From SG8-41 sp035456985 (GTDB lineage Bacteria; Pseudomonadota; Gammaproteobacteria; Burkholderiales; SG8-41): a DNA stretch of 5,306 nucleotides. Below are positions 1 to 5,306 of this stretch, one piece after another. The stretch's first letter is position 1, and each line of letters opens with the position of its first letter. The DNA is taken from NCBI GenBank assembly GCA_035456985.1, contig DATICE010000228.1, positions 1 through 5,306 on the forward strand, given 5' to 3'. The position numbers and the translations under genes were made by a program. Below the pieces are notes generated by a model, which had not been told where the DNA came from, made no database searches, and saw nothing but the letters and a program-made list of their open reading frames with translations.

Positions 1-186
1 CTGGCCCGCGGTGAGCTTGTCGATGCGCTCGGCGAGAAACCGGAAGTGGTCCTGCAACGTGAGGCTCGCCGGCCAGGTGGACTGCATCTTGAGGTTCTTT
101 ACCTGCTGCGCGCCGGCCGGGGCCGCAATGGCGAGGGCGGCTGCGAGCGCCGTCAGCGCGAACGCATGCTTGAGGGGGTGACCCAT
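1..186 (-). CDS. TRAP transporter substrate-binding protein, N-terminal part (runs off left edge)
   Basis: The visible 62 residues read inward from an ATG at 184-186 with no stop before the window edge. They begin with a Sec signal peptide: basic residues near the start (H3, K6), an Ala/Leu-rich core at about 8-22, and an Ala-Gly-Ala cleavage site before Q27. The mature start, with LKMQSTWPASLTLQDHF at 32-48 followed by a helix ending in KLTAGQ, is the usual first strand and helix of DctP/TRAP periplasmic receptors. Such proteins bind an organic acid in the periplasm and hand it to a DctQM-type membrane pair. A strong Shine-Dalgarno sequence (AAGGAGGAG on the minus strand, 195-203) lies 8 bases before the ATG and fixes the start. 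The ligand cannot be told from this fragment, and the ligand-binding Arg of the family lies beyond the edge. The TRAP assignment rests on a short stretch; another periplasmic receptor class is the main alternative. Confidence 0.75.
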   Translation of the reverse strand, partial: MGHPLKHAFALTALAAALAIAAPAGAQQVKNLKMQSTWPASLTLQDHFRFLAERIDKLTAGQ

Positions 187-229
187 GGTTTTTTCTCCTC
201 CTTGTGGGGTGCTCGGGAAAGGCGAAACG

Positions 230-258
230 ATGTTAGGAGCCTATCCCGGGCCTGTCAA
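230..258 (-). promoter_or_regulatory. Sigma70-type promoter for the TRAP receptor gene
   Basis: On the minus strand a perfect -35 TTGACA (253-258) is followed by exactly 17 bases and a -10 hexamer TAACAT (230-235), which matches TATAAT at 4 of 6 positions including the key A2 and T6. Transcription would start near 223 and give a leader of about 37 bases carrying the Shine-Dalgarno sequence at 195-203. Position, orientation and spacing all fit the TRAP receptor gene. No equally good promoter is visible on the plus strand for the divergent SDR gene. Confidence 0.65.
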
Positions 259-313
259 CGAAACGCCCTCCCGGTCCCTGCGGTAGCATACGGCTTCACC
301 CGGAGATTGACCC

Positions 314-1072
314 ATGACCGCTCCTAACAAGACAGCGCTCGTGACCGGCGCCGGCACCGGCGTCGGACGGGCAGTCGCGCTTGCGTTTCTGAAGGACGGC
401 TACCGCGTCGCGCTGGCGGGGCGCCGCAAGGAGATGCTGGAGCAGACCGCCGCCCAGGCCGGCGCGGCCGCGAAGAACGCGCTCATCGTCCCCACCGACG
501 TCGGCAAGCCGGATCAGGTCCTGGCGCTGTTCGCCAGGATCAAGGACAGCTTTGGACGCCTCGACGTCCTGTTCAACAACGCCGGCGGCAACGCGCCCGG
601 GGTGCCGTTCGAGGACCTGCCGTTCGAGAAGTGGCAGTCAGTGGTGGATGTCAATCTGACCGGCATGTTCCTGTGCGCGCAGGCGGCCTTCCGCATGATG
701 AAGGACCAGACCCCGCGCGGCGGGCGCATCATCAACAACGGCTCGATCTCGGCGCATACGCCGCGGCCGGGGTCCGCGCCCTACACCGCGACCAAGCACG
801 GGGTAACCGGGCTCACCAAGACGATTTCGCTCGACGGGCGCAACTACGACATCGCATGCGGGCAGGTCGATATCGGCAACGCGATTTCGCCTATGACCGA
901 ACGCATGGCGCAGGGGGTGAAGCAGGCGAACGGCACGACGGCGCCCGAGCCGCGCATGGACCCCTTGCACGTCGGCAACGCAGTGGTATTCATGGCGAAC
1001 CTGCCCCTCGACGTGAACGTGTTCACCATGACGATCATGGCGACCAAGATGCCCTTCGTTGGACGCGGTTGA
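314..1072 (+). CDS. SDR-family NAD(P)-dependent oxidoreductase
   Basis: A complete 252-residue classical short-chain dehydrogenase/reductase, the normal length for the family and presumably cytoplasmic. The Rossmann glycine motif TGAGTGVG is at 11-18, the adenine-contacting Asp is D62, and NNAG is at 88-91. The catalytic set is N114, S144, Y157 and K161 (YTATK), with the usual 13-residue Ser-Tyr spacing. Arginines just after the second strand (AGRR, 35-38) hint at NADP(H), but this is inference. The usual Pro-Gly after strand 6 is replaced by ACGQVDIGNA (181-190), and the protein ends MPFVGRG; I associate both with one SDR subgroup of unknown substrate. The ATG at 314 follows a purine-rich CCGGAGA (about 299-306) at suitable spacing. 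It is divergent from the TRAP receptor and separated from malic enzyme by a spacer with its own regulatory site, so probably monocistronic. The fold and reaction type are secure; the substrate is unknown. Confidence 0.93.
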   Translation: MTAPNKTALVTGAGTGVGRAVALAFLKDGYRVALAGRRKEMLEQTAAQAGAAAKNALIVPTDVGKPDQVLALFARIKDSFGRLDVLFNNAGGNAPGVPFEDLPFEKWQSVVDVNLTGMFLCAQAAFRMMKDQTPRGGRIINNGSISAHTPRPGSAPYTATKHGVTGLTKTISLDGRNYDIACGQVDIGNAISPMTERMAQGVKQANGTTAPEPRMDPLHVGNAVVFMANLPLDVNVFTMTIMATKMPFVGRG

Positions 1073-1118
1073 CGCCGCCAGCGGCGGCGAAGGGGGCTCC
1101 GGCGCCGGTTTCCGGCGC
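1073..1118 (+). other. Two adjacent perfect GC hairpins after the SDR stop
   Basis: Directly after the SDR stop codon, CGCCGCC (1073-1079) pairs with GGCGGCG (1083-1089) across a 3-base loop. Thirteen bases on, GCGCCGG (1102-1108) pairs with CCGGCGC (1112-1118) across a TTT loop. Both stems are perfect 7-bp GC stems. Neither is followed by a T-tract, so a standard intrinsic terminator is not supported. They could stabilise the mRNA 3' end or help a Rho-dependent stop. In DNA this GC-rich short stems also arise by chance. Confidence 0.35.
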
Positions 1119-1125
1119 GCCCACC

Positions 1126-1139
1126 TTGATCTGCGTCAA
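1126..1139 (+). promoter_or_regulatory. FNR/ANR-type box upstream of malic enzyme
   Basis: TTGATCTGCGTCAA matches the FNR/ANR consensus TTGAT-N4-ATCAA at 9 of the 10 defined bases; the only mismatch is G for A in the right half. Its centre (1132.5) is about 78 bases before the malic enzyme ATG. A class II activator site centred at -41.5 would place transcription start near 1173-1174, and a weak -10 (CAAACT, 1161-1166) sits at about that place. No TTGACA-like -35 is visible, as expected for an activator-dependent promoter. By analogy, an oxygen-sensing [4Fe-4S] FNR-family regulator would bind here when oxygen is low. A nitric-oxide-sensing Dnr-type regulator could use the same sequence. Not experimentally shown. 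Confidence 0.55.
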
Positions 1140-1210
1140 CAACCGCGGTACCGGGAAGTGCAAACTGACTTAGGGCGGCAGTTGCGCCGCTCCACCCAAG
1201 GAGGAAGCCC

Positions 1211-2869
1211 ATGAAGCGAGACGACACTTCCGCTCGTTTCGCGGGACAGGAAGTCCCGCGCGGCACGCAACTGTTGCGTGATCCCCTGTTCAACAAAGGC
1301 AGCGCCTTCACCGAGCGGGAGCGCGATGCGCTCGGGCTGCGCGGACTGCTGCCACCGCACGTGCTCACCCAGGACGAGCAGGCGGAGCGCATTCTCGAGC
1401 ATCTGCGCCGGCAGCCCGACGACCTCGAAAAATACGTTGCGTTGAGCGCGCTCCACGACCGCAACGAGTCGCTGTTCTTCCGCGTCGTATGCGACAACAT
1501 CGACGAGATGCAGCCCCTCATCTACACGCCGACGGTGGGGCTCGCGTGCCAGCGGTTCGGGCACATCTACCAGCGCCCGCGGGGCCTCTTCATCGGCGCC
1601 AACGACCGTGGGCGCGTCGCCCAGGTCCTGAAAAACTGGCCGCACCGCGCGGGCATCATCGTCGTCTCGGACGGCGAGCGCATTCTCGGGCTGGGCGACC
1701 TCGGCGCGAACGGCATGGGGATCCCCATCGGCAAGCTCTCGCTCTACACCGCGTGCGCCGGCGTGCACCCCGCCCTGTGCCTGCCGGTGATCCTCGACGT
1801 CGGCACCAACAACGCGGAATTGCTGGGCGACCCGTTCTACGTCGGGCTGCGGCAGCGTCGCCTGCGCGGCGCCGGCTACGACGAGCTGGTCGAGGAATTC
1901 ATCACCGCCGCGCAGGATGCGTTTCCGGGCGTGTTGATCCAGTTCGAGGATTTTGCCAACCACAACGCCTTCCGGCTGCTCAACAAGTACCGCGACCGCA
2001 TCTGCACCTTCAATGACGACATCCAGGGCACGGCGGCCGTGGCGCTCGCCGGCCTCCTCTCGGCGCTGCGCATCACCGGGGGCAGCCTCACCGAGCAGAG
2101 GCTGCTGTTCCTCGGCGCGGGCGAAGCGGCGATCGGCATCGCCGATCTCGTGGTCTCGGCGATGGTTGCGCAGGGGCTCACCGCGCCGGCCGCGCGCGCG
2201 CGGCTCGGCATGGTGGATTCCCGCGGGTTGGTGGTGAAGAGCCGCAACGACCTCTCGGAAGAGAAGCGCCGCTACGCGCTGGACCACGCGCCGGCCGGCG
2301 ATTTCCTGGCGGCGCTGAAAGCGCTCCGTCCGACCGCCATCATCGGGGTTGCGGCCGTCGGCGGGACCTTCACCCCCGAGGTGCTGCGCGAGATGGCGCG
2401 GTTGAACGAGCGGCCGATCGTCTTCGCGCTGTCCAACCCGACCTCGAAGTCGGAGTGCACGGCCGAGGAGGCCTACCGCCACACCTCCGGGCGCGCGCTC
2501 TTCGCCTGCGGCAGCCCGTTCGACCCGGTCACGATCGACGCCCGGACTTTCGTGCCGCGCCAGGGCAACAATTCCTATATCTTCCCCGGCGTGGGGCTCG
2601 GCGCGATCGCGAGCCGCACGCGGCGGGTCACCGACGAGATGTTCATGGCCGCGGCGCATACGCTCGCGCACTACGTCAGCGAGTCCGACCTCGAGCAGGG
2701 CAGCCTCTATCCGGCGCTGCCGCGCATTCGCGAGGTGTCGGCGCATATCGCCACCGCGGTGGCAAGCGTCGCCTACCGCCAAGGCCTGGCCGCCGAGCGC
2801 GAGCCGGACAACGTCGCAGCGCACGTTGCCTCGCAGATGTACGACCCCCACTACGCGAGCTACGTCTGA
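1211..2869 (+). CDS. maeA: NAD(P)-dependent malic enzyme
   Basis: A complete 552-residue malic enzyme of the long (MaeA/eukaryotic-like) class, similar in length to E. coli MaeA. It oxidatively decarboxylates (S)-malate to pyruvate and CO2 in the cytoplasm, linking C4 acids to the pyruvate pool. The N-terminal malic domain carries the catalytic Tyr in YTPTVG (Y105) and the catalytic Lys in GIPIGKLSLYTACAG (K175). The divalent-metal ligands are E246 and D247 (FEDF) and D270 (FNDDIQGT). The NAD-binding domain has GAGEAAIGIA at 302-311. Substrate and cofactor Asn residues are N409 (ALSNPTS) and the pair N453/N454 (GNNSYIFPG). All key residues are present. A near-ideal Shine-Dalgarno AAGGAGGAA (1198-1206) fixes the ATG. 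The FNR/ANR-like box upstream suggests oxygen-dependent control. Cofactor preference (NAD versus NADP) cannot be settled from what I see; NAD is more usual for this class. The downstream gene is convergent, so this is probably a single-gene unit. Confidence 0.96.
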   Translation: MKRDDTSARFAGQEVPRGTQLLRDPLFNKGSAFTERERDALGLRGLLPPHVLTQDEQAERILEHLRRQPDDLEKYVALSALHDRNESLFFRVVCDNIDEMQPLIYTPTVGLACQRFGHIYQRPRGLFIGANDRGRVAQVLKNWPHRAGIIVVSDGERILGLGDLGANGMGIPIGKLSLYTACAGVHPALCLPVILDVGTNNAELLGDPFYVGLRQRRLRGAGYDELVEEFITAAQDAFPGVLIQFEDFANHNAFRLLNKYRDRICTFNDDIQGTAAVALAGLLSALRITGGSLTEQRLLFLGAGEAAIGIADLVVSAMVAQGLTAPAARARLGMVDSRGLVVKSRNDLSEEKRRYALDHAPAGDFLAALKALRPTAIIGVAAVGGTFTPEVLREMARLNERPIVFALSNPTSKSECTAEEAYRHTSGRALFACGSPFDPVTIDARTFVPRQGNNSYIFPGVGLGAIASRTRRVTDEMFMAAAHTLAHYVSESDLEQGSLYPALPRIREVSAHIATAVASVAYRQGLAAEREPDNVAAHVASQMYDPHYASYV

Positions 2870-2887
2870 GCGCGGAGGCGCCCGCGC
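2870..2887. other. Small GC inverted repeat between convergent genes
   Basis: GCGCGG (2870-2875) can pair with CCGCGC (2882-2887) across a 6-base loop, directly after the malic enzyme stop. No T-tract follows on either strand. The whole 52-base convergent gap (2870-2921) holds nothing else I can recognise. It may act as a weak bidirectional transcription barrier, but chance is a fair explanation at this GC content. Confidence 0.2.
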
Positions 2888-2921
2888 AGCAGGCGGGGAT
2901 GTCTCTGCGGATACGGCGGCG

Positions 2922-3698
2922 CTATTCCAGGCCGGTGTAGTCGAACCGCATCGGCTCGATCCGGCCCGCCTCGATCTCGCGGATGCGCTCCGCGCCAACC
3001 GGATAGCCGAACTGTTCGTTGCGCATGTGGATGCGCTGCAGCAGGATTTTCCGGCTCATCGTCCCGATCTCGTCCCACTGTCCGCGGGTCAGCTTCTCGC
3101 GCGCGAGCCCGATGAAGCCGTTGCGCATGTGGCCGATCTCGTCCGTATAGACGTTCTCGCAGGCTGCGGCGATGCGGTCGTTGAGCTGCCCCGTCCCCTT
3201 CAACCGCATGCCGGTCGCGTATAACGTGCAATAGCCGCCCTCGGTGAAGCGCACGGCGAAGTAGCCGAGCCGGCCGCGCTTGGCGCGATAGGCGTAGCGC
3301 AGGCGCGCGAGCTCATCGTCAGCGGGCCAGCTCTTCACCTGCCGCGGGTCGAGCCTGCGGCCCGAGAGATGATCGTGGATGTCCGCGAACAGGCAGTAGT
3401 GGTGGAACTCGGCGCGCAGCCCGTCGATCACCTCCAGCACTTCGTGCCGGTCCACTCCACGATCGATCTTCGGGTACACCTTGCGCAGGTAGTCCACCGG
3501 CCCGAGAAAGAGGCCCTTCTTCTTGTCGCCGACGCCCGAGCCCCACAGCTCCTTGTAGCACTGGCGGGCGAGCCACGTGAGTTCGCTCTTGCGGTTACGG
3601 CGCGGGCTCTGGAAATACGTCCATGCCACTTCCGCCTCCCCCGCCCAGTAGGGCGCGGAGAGATCAACCAGGCGCCTGAGGTTCTCGTTGACGGCCAC
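2922..3698 (-). CDS. Unrecognised protein with two ExxH motifs, ferritin-like diiron candidate
   Basis: A complete 258-residue soluble protein with no signal peptide or membrane segment, rich in charged and aromatic residues and predicted largely helical. I do not recognise the family by name. ExxH occurs at E97-H100 (EFHH) and E187-H190 (DEIGHM). Between them, E153 lies in TEGGYCTLYATG, and a helix at about 38-52 offers E39 or E50. The order Glu, ExxH, Glu, ExxH on four helices is the metal-ligand pattern of ferritin-like diiron proteins such as rubrerythrin and bacterial multicomponent monooxygenase subunits. The function (oxidase, oxygenase or iron handling) is inference only; a heme-oxygenase-like diiron protein is an alternative. 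Translation starts at a GTG (3696-3698), preceded by GGAGAGG (3702-3708 on the minus strand). It lies 25 bases downstream of the tctC stop in the same direction, so the two are probably co-transcribed. It is convergent with malic enzyme. Confidence 0.85.
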   Translation of the reverse strand: MAVNENLRRLVDLSAPYWAGEAEVAWTYFQSPRRNRKSELTWLARQCYKELWGSGVGDKKKGLFLGPVDYLRKVYPKIDRGVDRHEVLEVIDGLRAEFHHYCLFADIHDHLSGRRLDPRQVKSWPADDELARLRYAYRAKRGRLGYFAVRFTEGGYCTLYATGMRLKGTGQLNDRIAAACENVYTDEIGHMRNGFIGLAREKLTRGQWDEIGTMSRKILLQRIHMRNEQFGYPVGAERIREIEAGRIEPMRFDYTGLE

Positions 3699-3708
3699 TT
3701 ACCTCTCC

Positions 3709-3729
3709 GTCACCCGTCACTGGTCACTG
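3709..3729. repeat. Three tandem copies of a 7-base repeat at the tctC 3' end
   Basis: Reading the plus strand, GTCACCC (3709-3715), GTCACTG (3716-3722) and GTCACTG (3723-3729) follow each other without a gap; the last two are identical and the first differs in its final two bases. On the minus strand each copy contains TGA, and the copy at 3723-3729 supplies the tctC stop codon. The repeat ends one base from the Shine-Dalgarno sequence of the following gene. It looks like a small slippage-generated array. Confidence 0.6.
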
Positions 3730-4701
3730 GACCTTCATGCCGATGCTCTTGATGAGCGGTGCGAGCTCGGCGTATTCGTCGCGCTGGAGCTTTGCGAAGT
3801 GCTCCGGCGGTCCGAACCCCGGTTCTGCGCCCTGCTGCATGAACTTCTCGCGCGTGCCGGGCTCCTTCAACACGCTCACCGAATCCGTATTGATCCGGGT
3901 GACGAGCCGCTTCGGCACCCCCTGCGGCGCGATGAGGCCGAACCACGACACCGAGCGGTACTGGGGAAAGCCTGCCTCCGCGCTCGTCGGCACGTCGGGC
4001 AGCGCGGGGGCCCGCTTGGGCGAGCCGACCGCCAATGCGCGCAGCGATCCGGCCTTGAGCATTCCCACGATCGCCGGCAGGGGATAGACGTAGAACTGGA
4101 TGGTGCCCGCGATGAGTGCGCTGCGGCTGTCGGCGCCGATCCGGAACGGCACGTGCACCACGTTGATCCCCGCCTTCGATACGAAGAGCGCGCCGGCGAG
4201 ATGGGAGGAACTGCCCACGCCCGCCGAGCCGTAATTCATCGCGCCGGGCTTGGCCTTCGCGAGCGCGATGAGATCCGGGATCGTTTTTGCCTCGACGCCC
4301 TTGCCGAGCACGATCACATTGGGGTTCGAGCCGACGAAGGAGATCGCCGTGAAATCCGTAAGAGGATCGTACGGCTTCTTCTCGCGCAGCAGCGCGTTCG
4401 ACAGGTGCGGCTGTCCGATCATGGTAACCGTGTAGCCGTCGGGCGCCGCCTGGCGCGTCAATTCGCTTCCGATCAGGCCGCCAGCACCCGGGCGGTTGTC
4501 GATGACGAGCTGCTGGCCCCACATTTCGCTCAAACGCTGTCCCACGATGCGCCCGAGCACGTCGCTCGCCGAGCCCGCCGTGAACGGCACGATCATGCGG
4601 ATCGGCTTAACCGGCCACTTCTCCTGCGCAGCCGCGATGCCGGCCCCACCTGCAAGCGCGACGGCCAAGGTGACTCCAAATATGCGCTGCGATGTTGTCA
4701 T
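3724..4701 (-). CDS. TctC/Bug-family tripartite tricarboxylate transporter receptor
   Basis: A complete 325-residue periplasmic solute receptor of the Bug (TctC) family, normal length. It has a Sec signal peptide with R6 near the start, a hydrophobic core at about 8-22, and an Ala-Ala-Ala cleavage site before Q26. Mature family landmarks follow in order: WPVKPIRMIVPFTAGSASD (29-47), the conserved VIDNRPGAGGLIGSE (66-80), PDGYT (87-91), NYGSAGVGSSSHLAG (156-170) and the C-terminal hallmark PDVPTSAEAGFP (235-246). The first binding loop reads TAGSASD where many relatives have PAGGxxD. Such receptors capture carboxylates, sometimes amides or aromatic acids, and may deliver them to TctAB; the ligand here is unknown. 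No tctA or tctB is visible, which is common because this family is greatly expanded in betaproteobacteria as orphan receptors. The ATG (4699-4701) has an AGGGGG Shine-Dalgarno (4707-4712 on the minus strand) five bases away. It is followed by the ferritin-like candidate in the same direction. Confidence 0.95.
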   Translation of the reverse strand: MTTSQRIFGVTLAVALAGGAGIAAAQEKWPVKPIRMIVPFTAGSASDVLGRIVGQRLSEMWGQQLVIDNRPGAGGLIGSELTRQAAPDGYTVTMIGQPHLSNALLREKKPYDPLTDFTAISFVGSNPNVIVLGKGVEAKTIPDLIALAKAKPGAMNYGSAGVGSSSHLAGALFVSKAGINVVHVPFRIGADSRSALIAGTIQFYVYPLPAIVGMLKAGSLRALAVGSPKRAPALPDVPTSAEAGFPQYRSVSWFGLIAPQGVPKRLVTRINTDSVSVLKEPGTREKFMQQGAEPGFGPPEHFAKLQRDEYAELAPLIKSIGMKVQ

Positions 4702-4744
4702 GGCAACCCCCTGACCGTGTATATTACTTCATCGATTCGCGAGA
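4695..4744. promoter_or_regulatory. AT-rich divergent promoter region between tctC and the methyltransferase
   Basis: Only 43 bases separate the two divergent starts, and they contain a conspicuous AT-rich stretch (4718-4737) in otherwise GC-rich DNA. On the plus strand TTGTCA (4695-4700, 5 of 6 to -35) and TATATT (4720-4725, 5 of 6 to -10) are separated by 19 bases, longer than ideal; this -35 would lie over the tctC start codon. On the minus strand TATACA (4718-4723, 4 of 6) could be a -10 for tctC, but its -35 would be poor. The two -10 candidates overlap, so the two directions might compete. Exact start sites are uncertain. Confidence 0.35.
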
Positions 4745-5306
4745 ATGGGGTCGCCCGTGAGCCCCAAGGCTCTGGAGATACTGTGCAGCCCGCGGGAGCA
4801 CGCGCCGCTCCGGATTGTCAGCGAGTCCTCTCTCAACGGCGAGCCCGCCGAGTTCCTCTGCAACGGCGAGCACGGGATCAAGTTTCCGATCCGTGAGGGT
4901 ATCCCCGTCTTCGTCGAGCCGCACGAGATCACCGGCATCAACAGCCGGTTTCGCAGGATCTACGACCGCTGCGCCCCCATCTACGACCTGCTGAGCAGGG
5001 TCGGGCTCTACATCCTGGGCGTTTCGGAGATCGAGTTGCGCCGGAATTTCATCGCGAGCCTCGAGATCAAGTCCGGCGACCGGGTGCTGTCGACCTCGGT
5101 CGGCACCGGCTCCGACCTCCCGTTCCTTCCGCGGGGCTGCGAGTTCTACGGCCTCGATCTTTCTCCGGAAATGCTGGCGATCTGCGAGCGAAAGATGCGC
5201 CGGTTGGGCGCGCCCGCCGAGCTCTTCCTCGGCCTCGCCGAGCACCTGCCGTTCAAGCCCGGGAGCTTCGACGTCGTCTACCAGATGGGGGGGATCAACT
5301 TCTTCA
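4745..5306 (+). CDS. Class I SAM-dependent methyltransferase with Trm112-like N-terminal segment (runs off right edge)
   Basis: An open frame with no stop through the window end gives 187 residues. Residues 8-58 resemble a Trm112/UPF0434-like head: a leucine-rich start (ALEILCSP), then GIKFPIREGIPVFV (44-57). Such domains usually bind zinc with four Cys; only C14 and C39 are seen here, with H19 and H43 nearby. The methyltransferase core follows. SAM motif I is VLSTSVGTGSD (114-124), in place of the common VLDxGxGTG; the motif II acidic residue is D138 in YGLDLSPEML (135-144); AEHLPFKPGSFDVV (165-178) is the later motif of UbiE/Methyltransf_11 enzymes. It would transfer a methyl group from SAM to an unknown small molecule. 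The start is uncertain: ATG at 4745 has no spaced Shine-Dalgarno, while GTG at 4757 (MSPKALEIL) is equally plausible and gives a more typical N-terminus. It is divergent from tctC. Confidence 0.88.
   Translation, partial: MGSPVSPKALEILCSPREHAPLRIVSESSLNGEPAEFLCNGEHGIKFPIREGIPVFVEPHEITGINSRFRRIYDRCAPIYDLLSRVGLYILGVSEIELRRNFIASLEIKSGDRVLSTSVGTGSDLPFLPRGCEFYGLDLSPEMLAICERKMRRLGAPAELFLGLAEHLPFKPGSFDVVYQMGGINFF

Noticed and set aside
284..289. TAGCAT as a possible -10 element for the SDR gene.
   Set aside because: It matches only 4 of 6 and no -35-like hexamer lies at 16-18 bases upstream, so I cannot support a promoter call.
46..327. A 93-codon plus-strand frame across the TRAP receptor start and the intergenic region.
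   Set aside because: It is antisense to a signal peptide with a clear Shine-Dalgarno and promoter, and its translation shows no recognisable domain.
2870..2921. A bidirectional intrinsic terminator between the convergent genes.
   Set aside because: The only stem is 6 bp of GC and there is no T-tract on either strand.
1136..2998. A 620-codon open frame on the minus strand opposite malic enzyme.
   Set aside because: It lies opposite a gene with all catalytic residues intact, its product is dominated by Arg, Ala, Glu and Val in low-complexity runs, and it matches no family. Long antisense frames are expected in DNA with GC-rich third codon positions.
3688..4896. A 402-codon open frame on the plus strand opposite tctC and reaching into the methyltransferase.
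   Set aside because: It overlaps two well-supported genes, its product is Arg/His/Asp-rich without domain motifs, and it has no credible ribosome binding site.
4724..5245. A 173-codon minus-strand frame opposite the methyltransferase.
   Set aside because: The plus strand encodes SAM-binding motifs in the correct order; the minus-strand product is an Asp/Arg/Ala-rich shadow.

Overview
The window is GC-rich, densely coded DNA. Two periplasmic solute-receptor genes (TRAP type and TctC/Bug type), GC-biased third codon positions and an FNR/ANR-type box all suggest a betaproteobacterium, most likely a Burkholderiales relative or an environmental one. This is an inference from gene style, since no rRNA or other marker gene is present. 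I see no tRNA, rRNA, CRISPR array, insertion sequence or phage gene.

Layout. The minus-strand start of a TRAP transporter substrate-binding protein runs off the left edge (186 to 1), driven by a good sigma70-type promoter at 230-258. Divergent from it is a complete short-chain dehydrogenase/reductase (314-1072, +). A 138-base spacer follows, with two perfect GC hairpins and then a 9-of-10 match to the FNR/ANR consensus. That box precedes a complete NAD(P)-dependent malic enzyme (1211-2869, +) with a strong Shine-Dalgarno sequence. Convergent to it are two minus-strand genes that look like one transcription unit: a TctC/Bug-family receptor (4701-3724) and, 25 bases downstream, an unrecognised 258-residue protein (3698-2922) with two ExxH motifs that suggest a ferritin-like diiron protein. 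At the right edge, 43 bases from the TctC start and pointing away from it, a class I SAM-dependent methyltransferase with a Trm112-like N-terminal segment begins (4745, +) and runs off the window.

How the genes fit together. The common theme is uptake and oxidation of organic acids: two receptors for carboxylate-type solutes and malic enzyme, which turns malate into pyruvate. The FNR/ANR-like box suggests that malic enzyme responds to oxygen. The SDR and methyltransferase have no clear pathway link to these genes. No membrane subunit of either transporter is visible, so both receptors may be orphan-encoded here or have partners outside the window.

The least explained items are the ferritin-like candidate next to tctC, the oxygen-sensor-like box before malic enzyme, and the methyltransferase with a cysteine-poor Trm112-like head. 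I find no convincing evidence of a wholly new multi-gene system.
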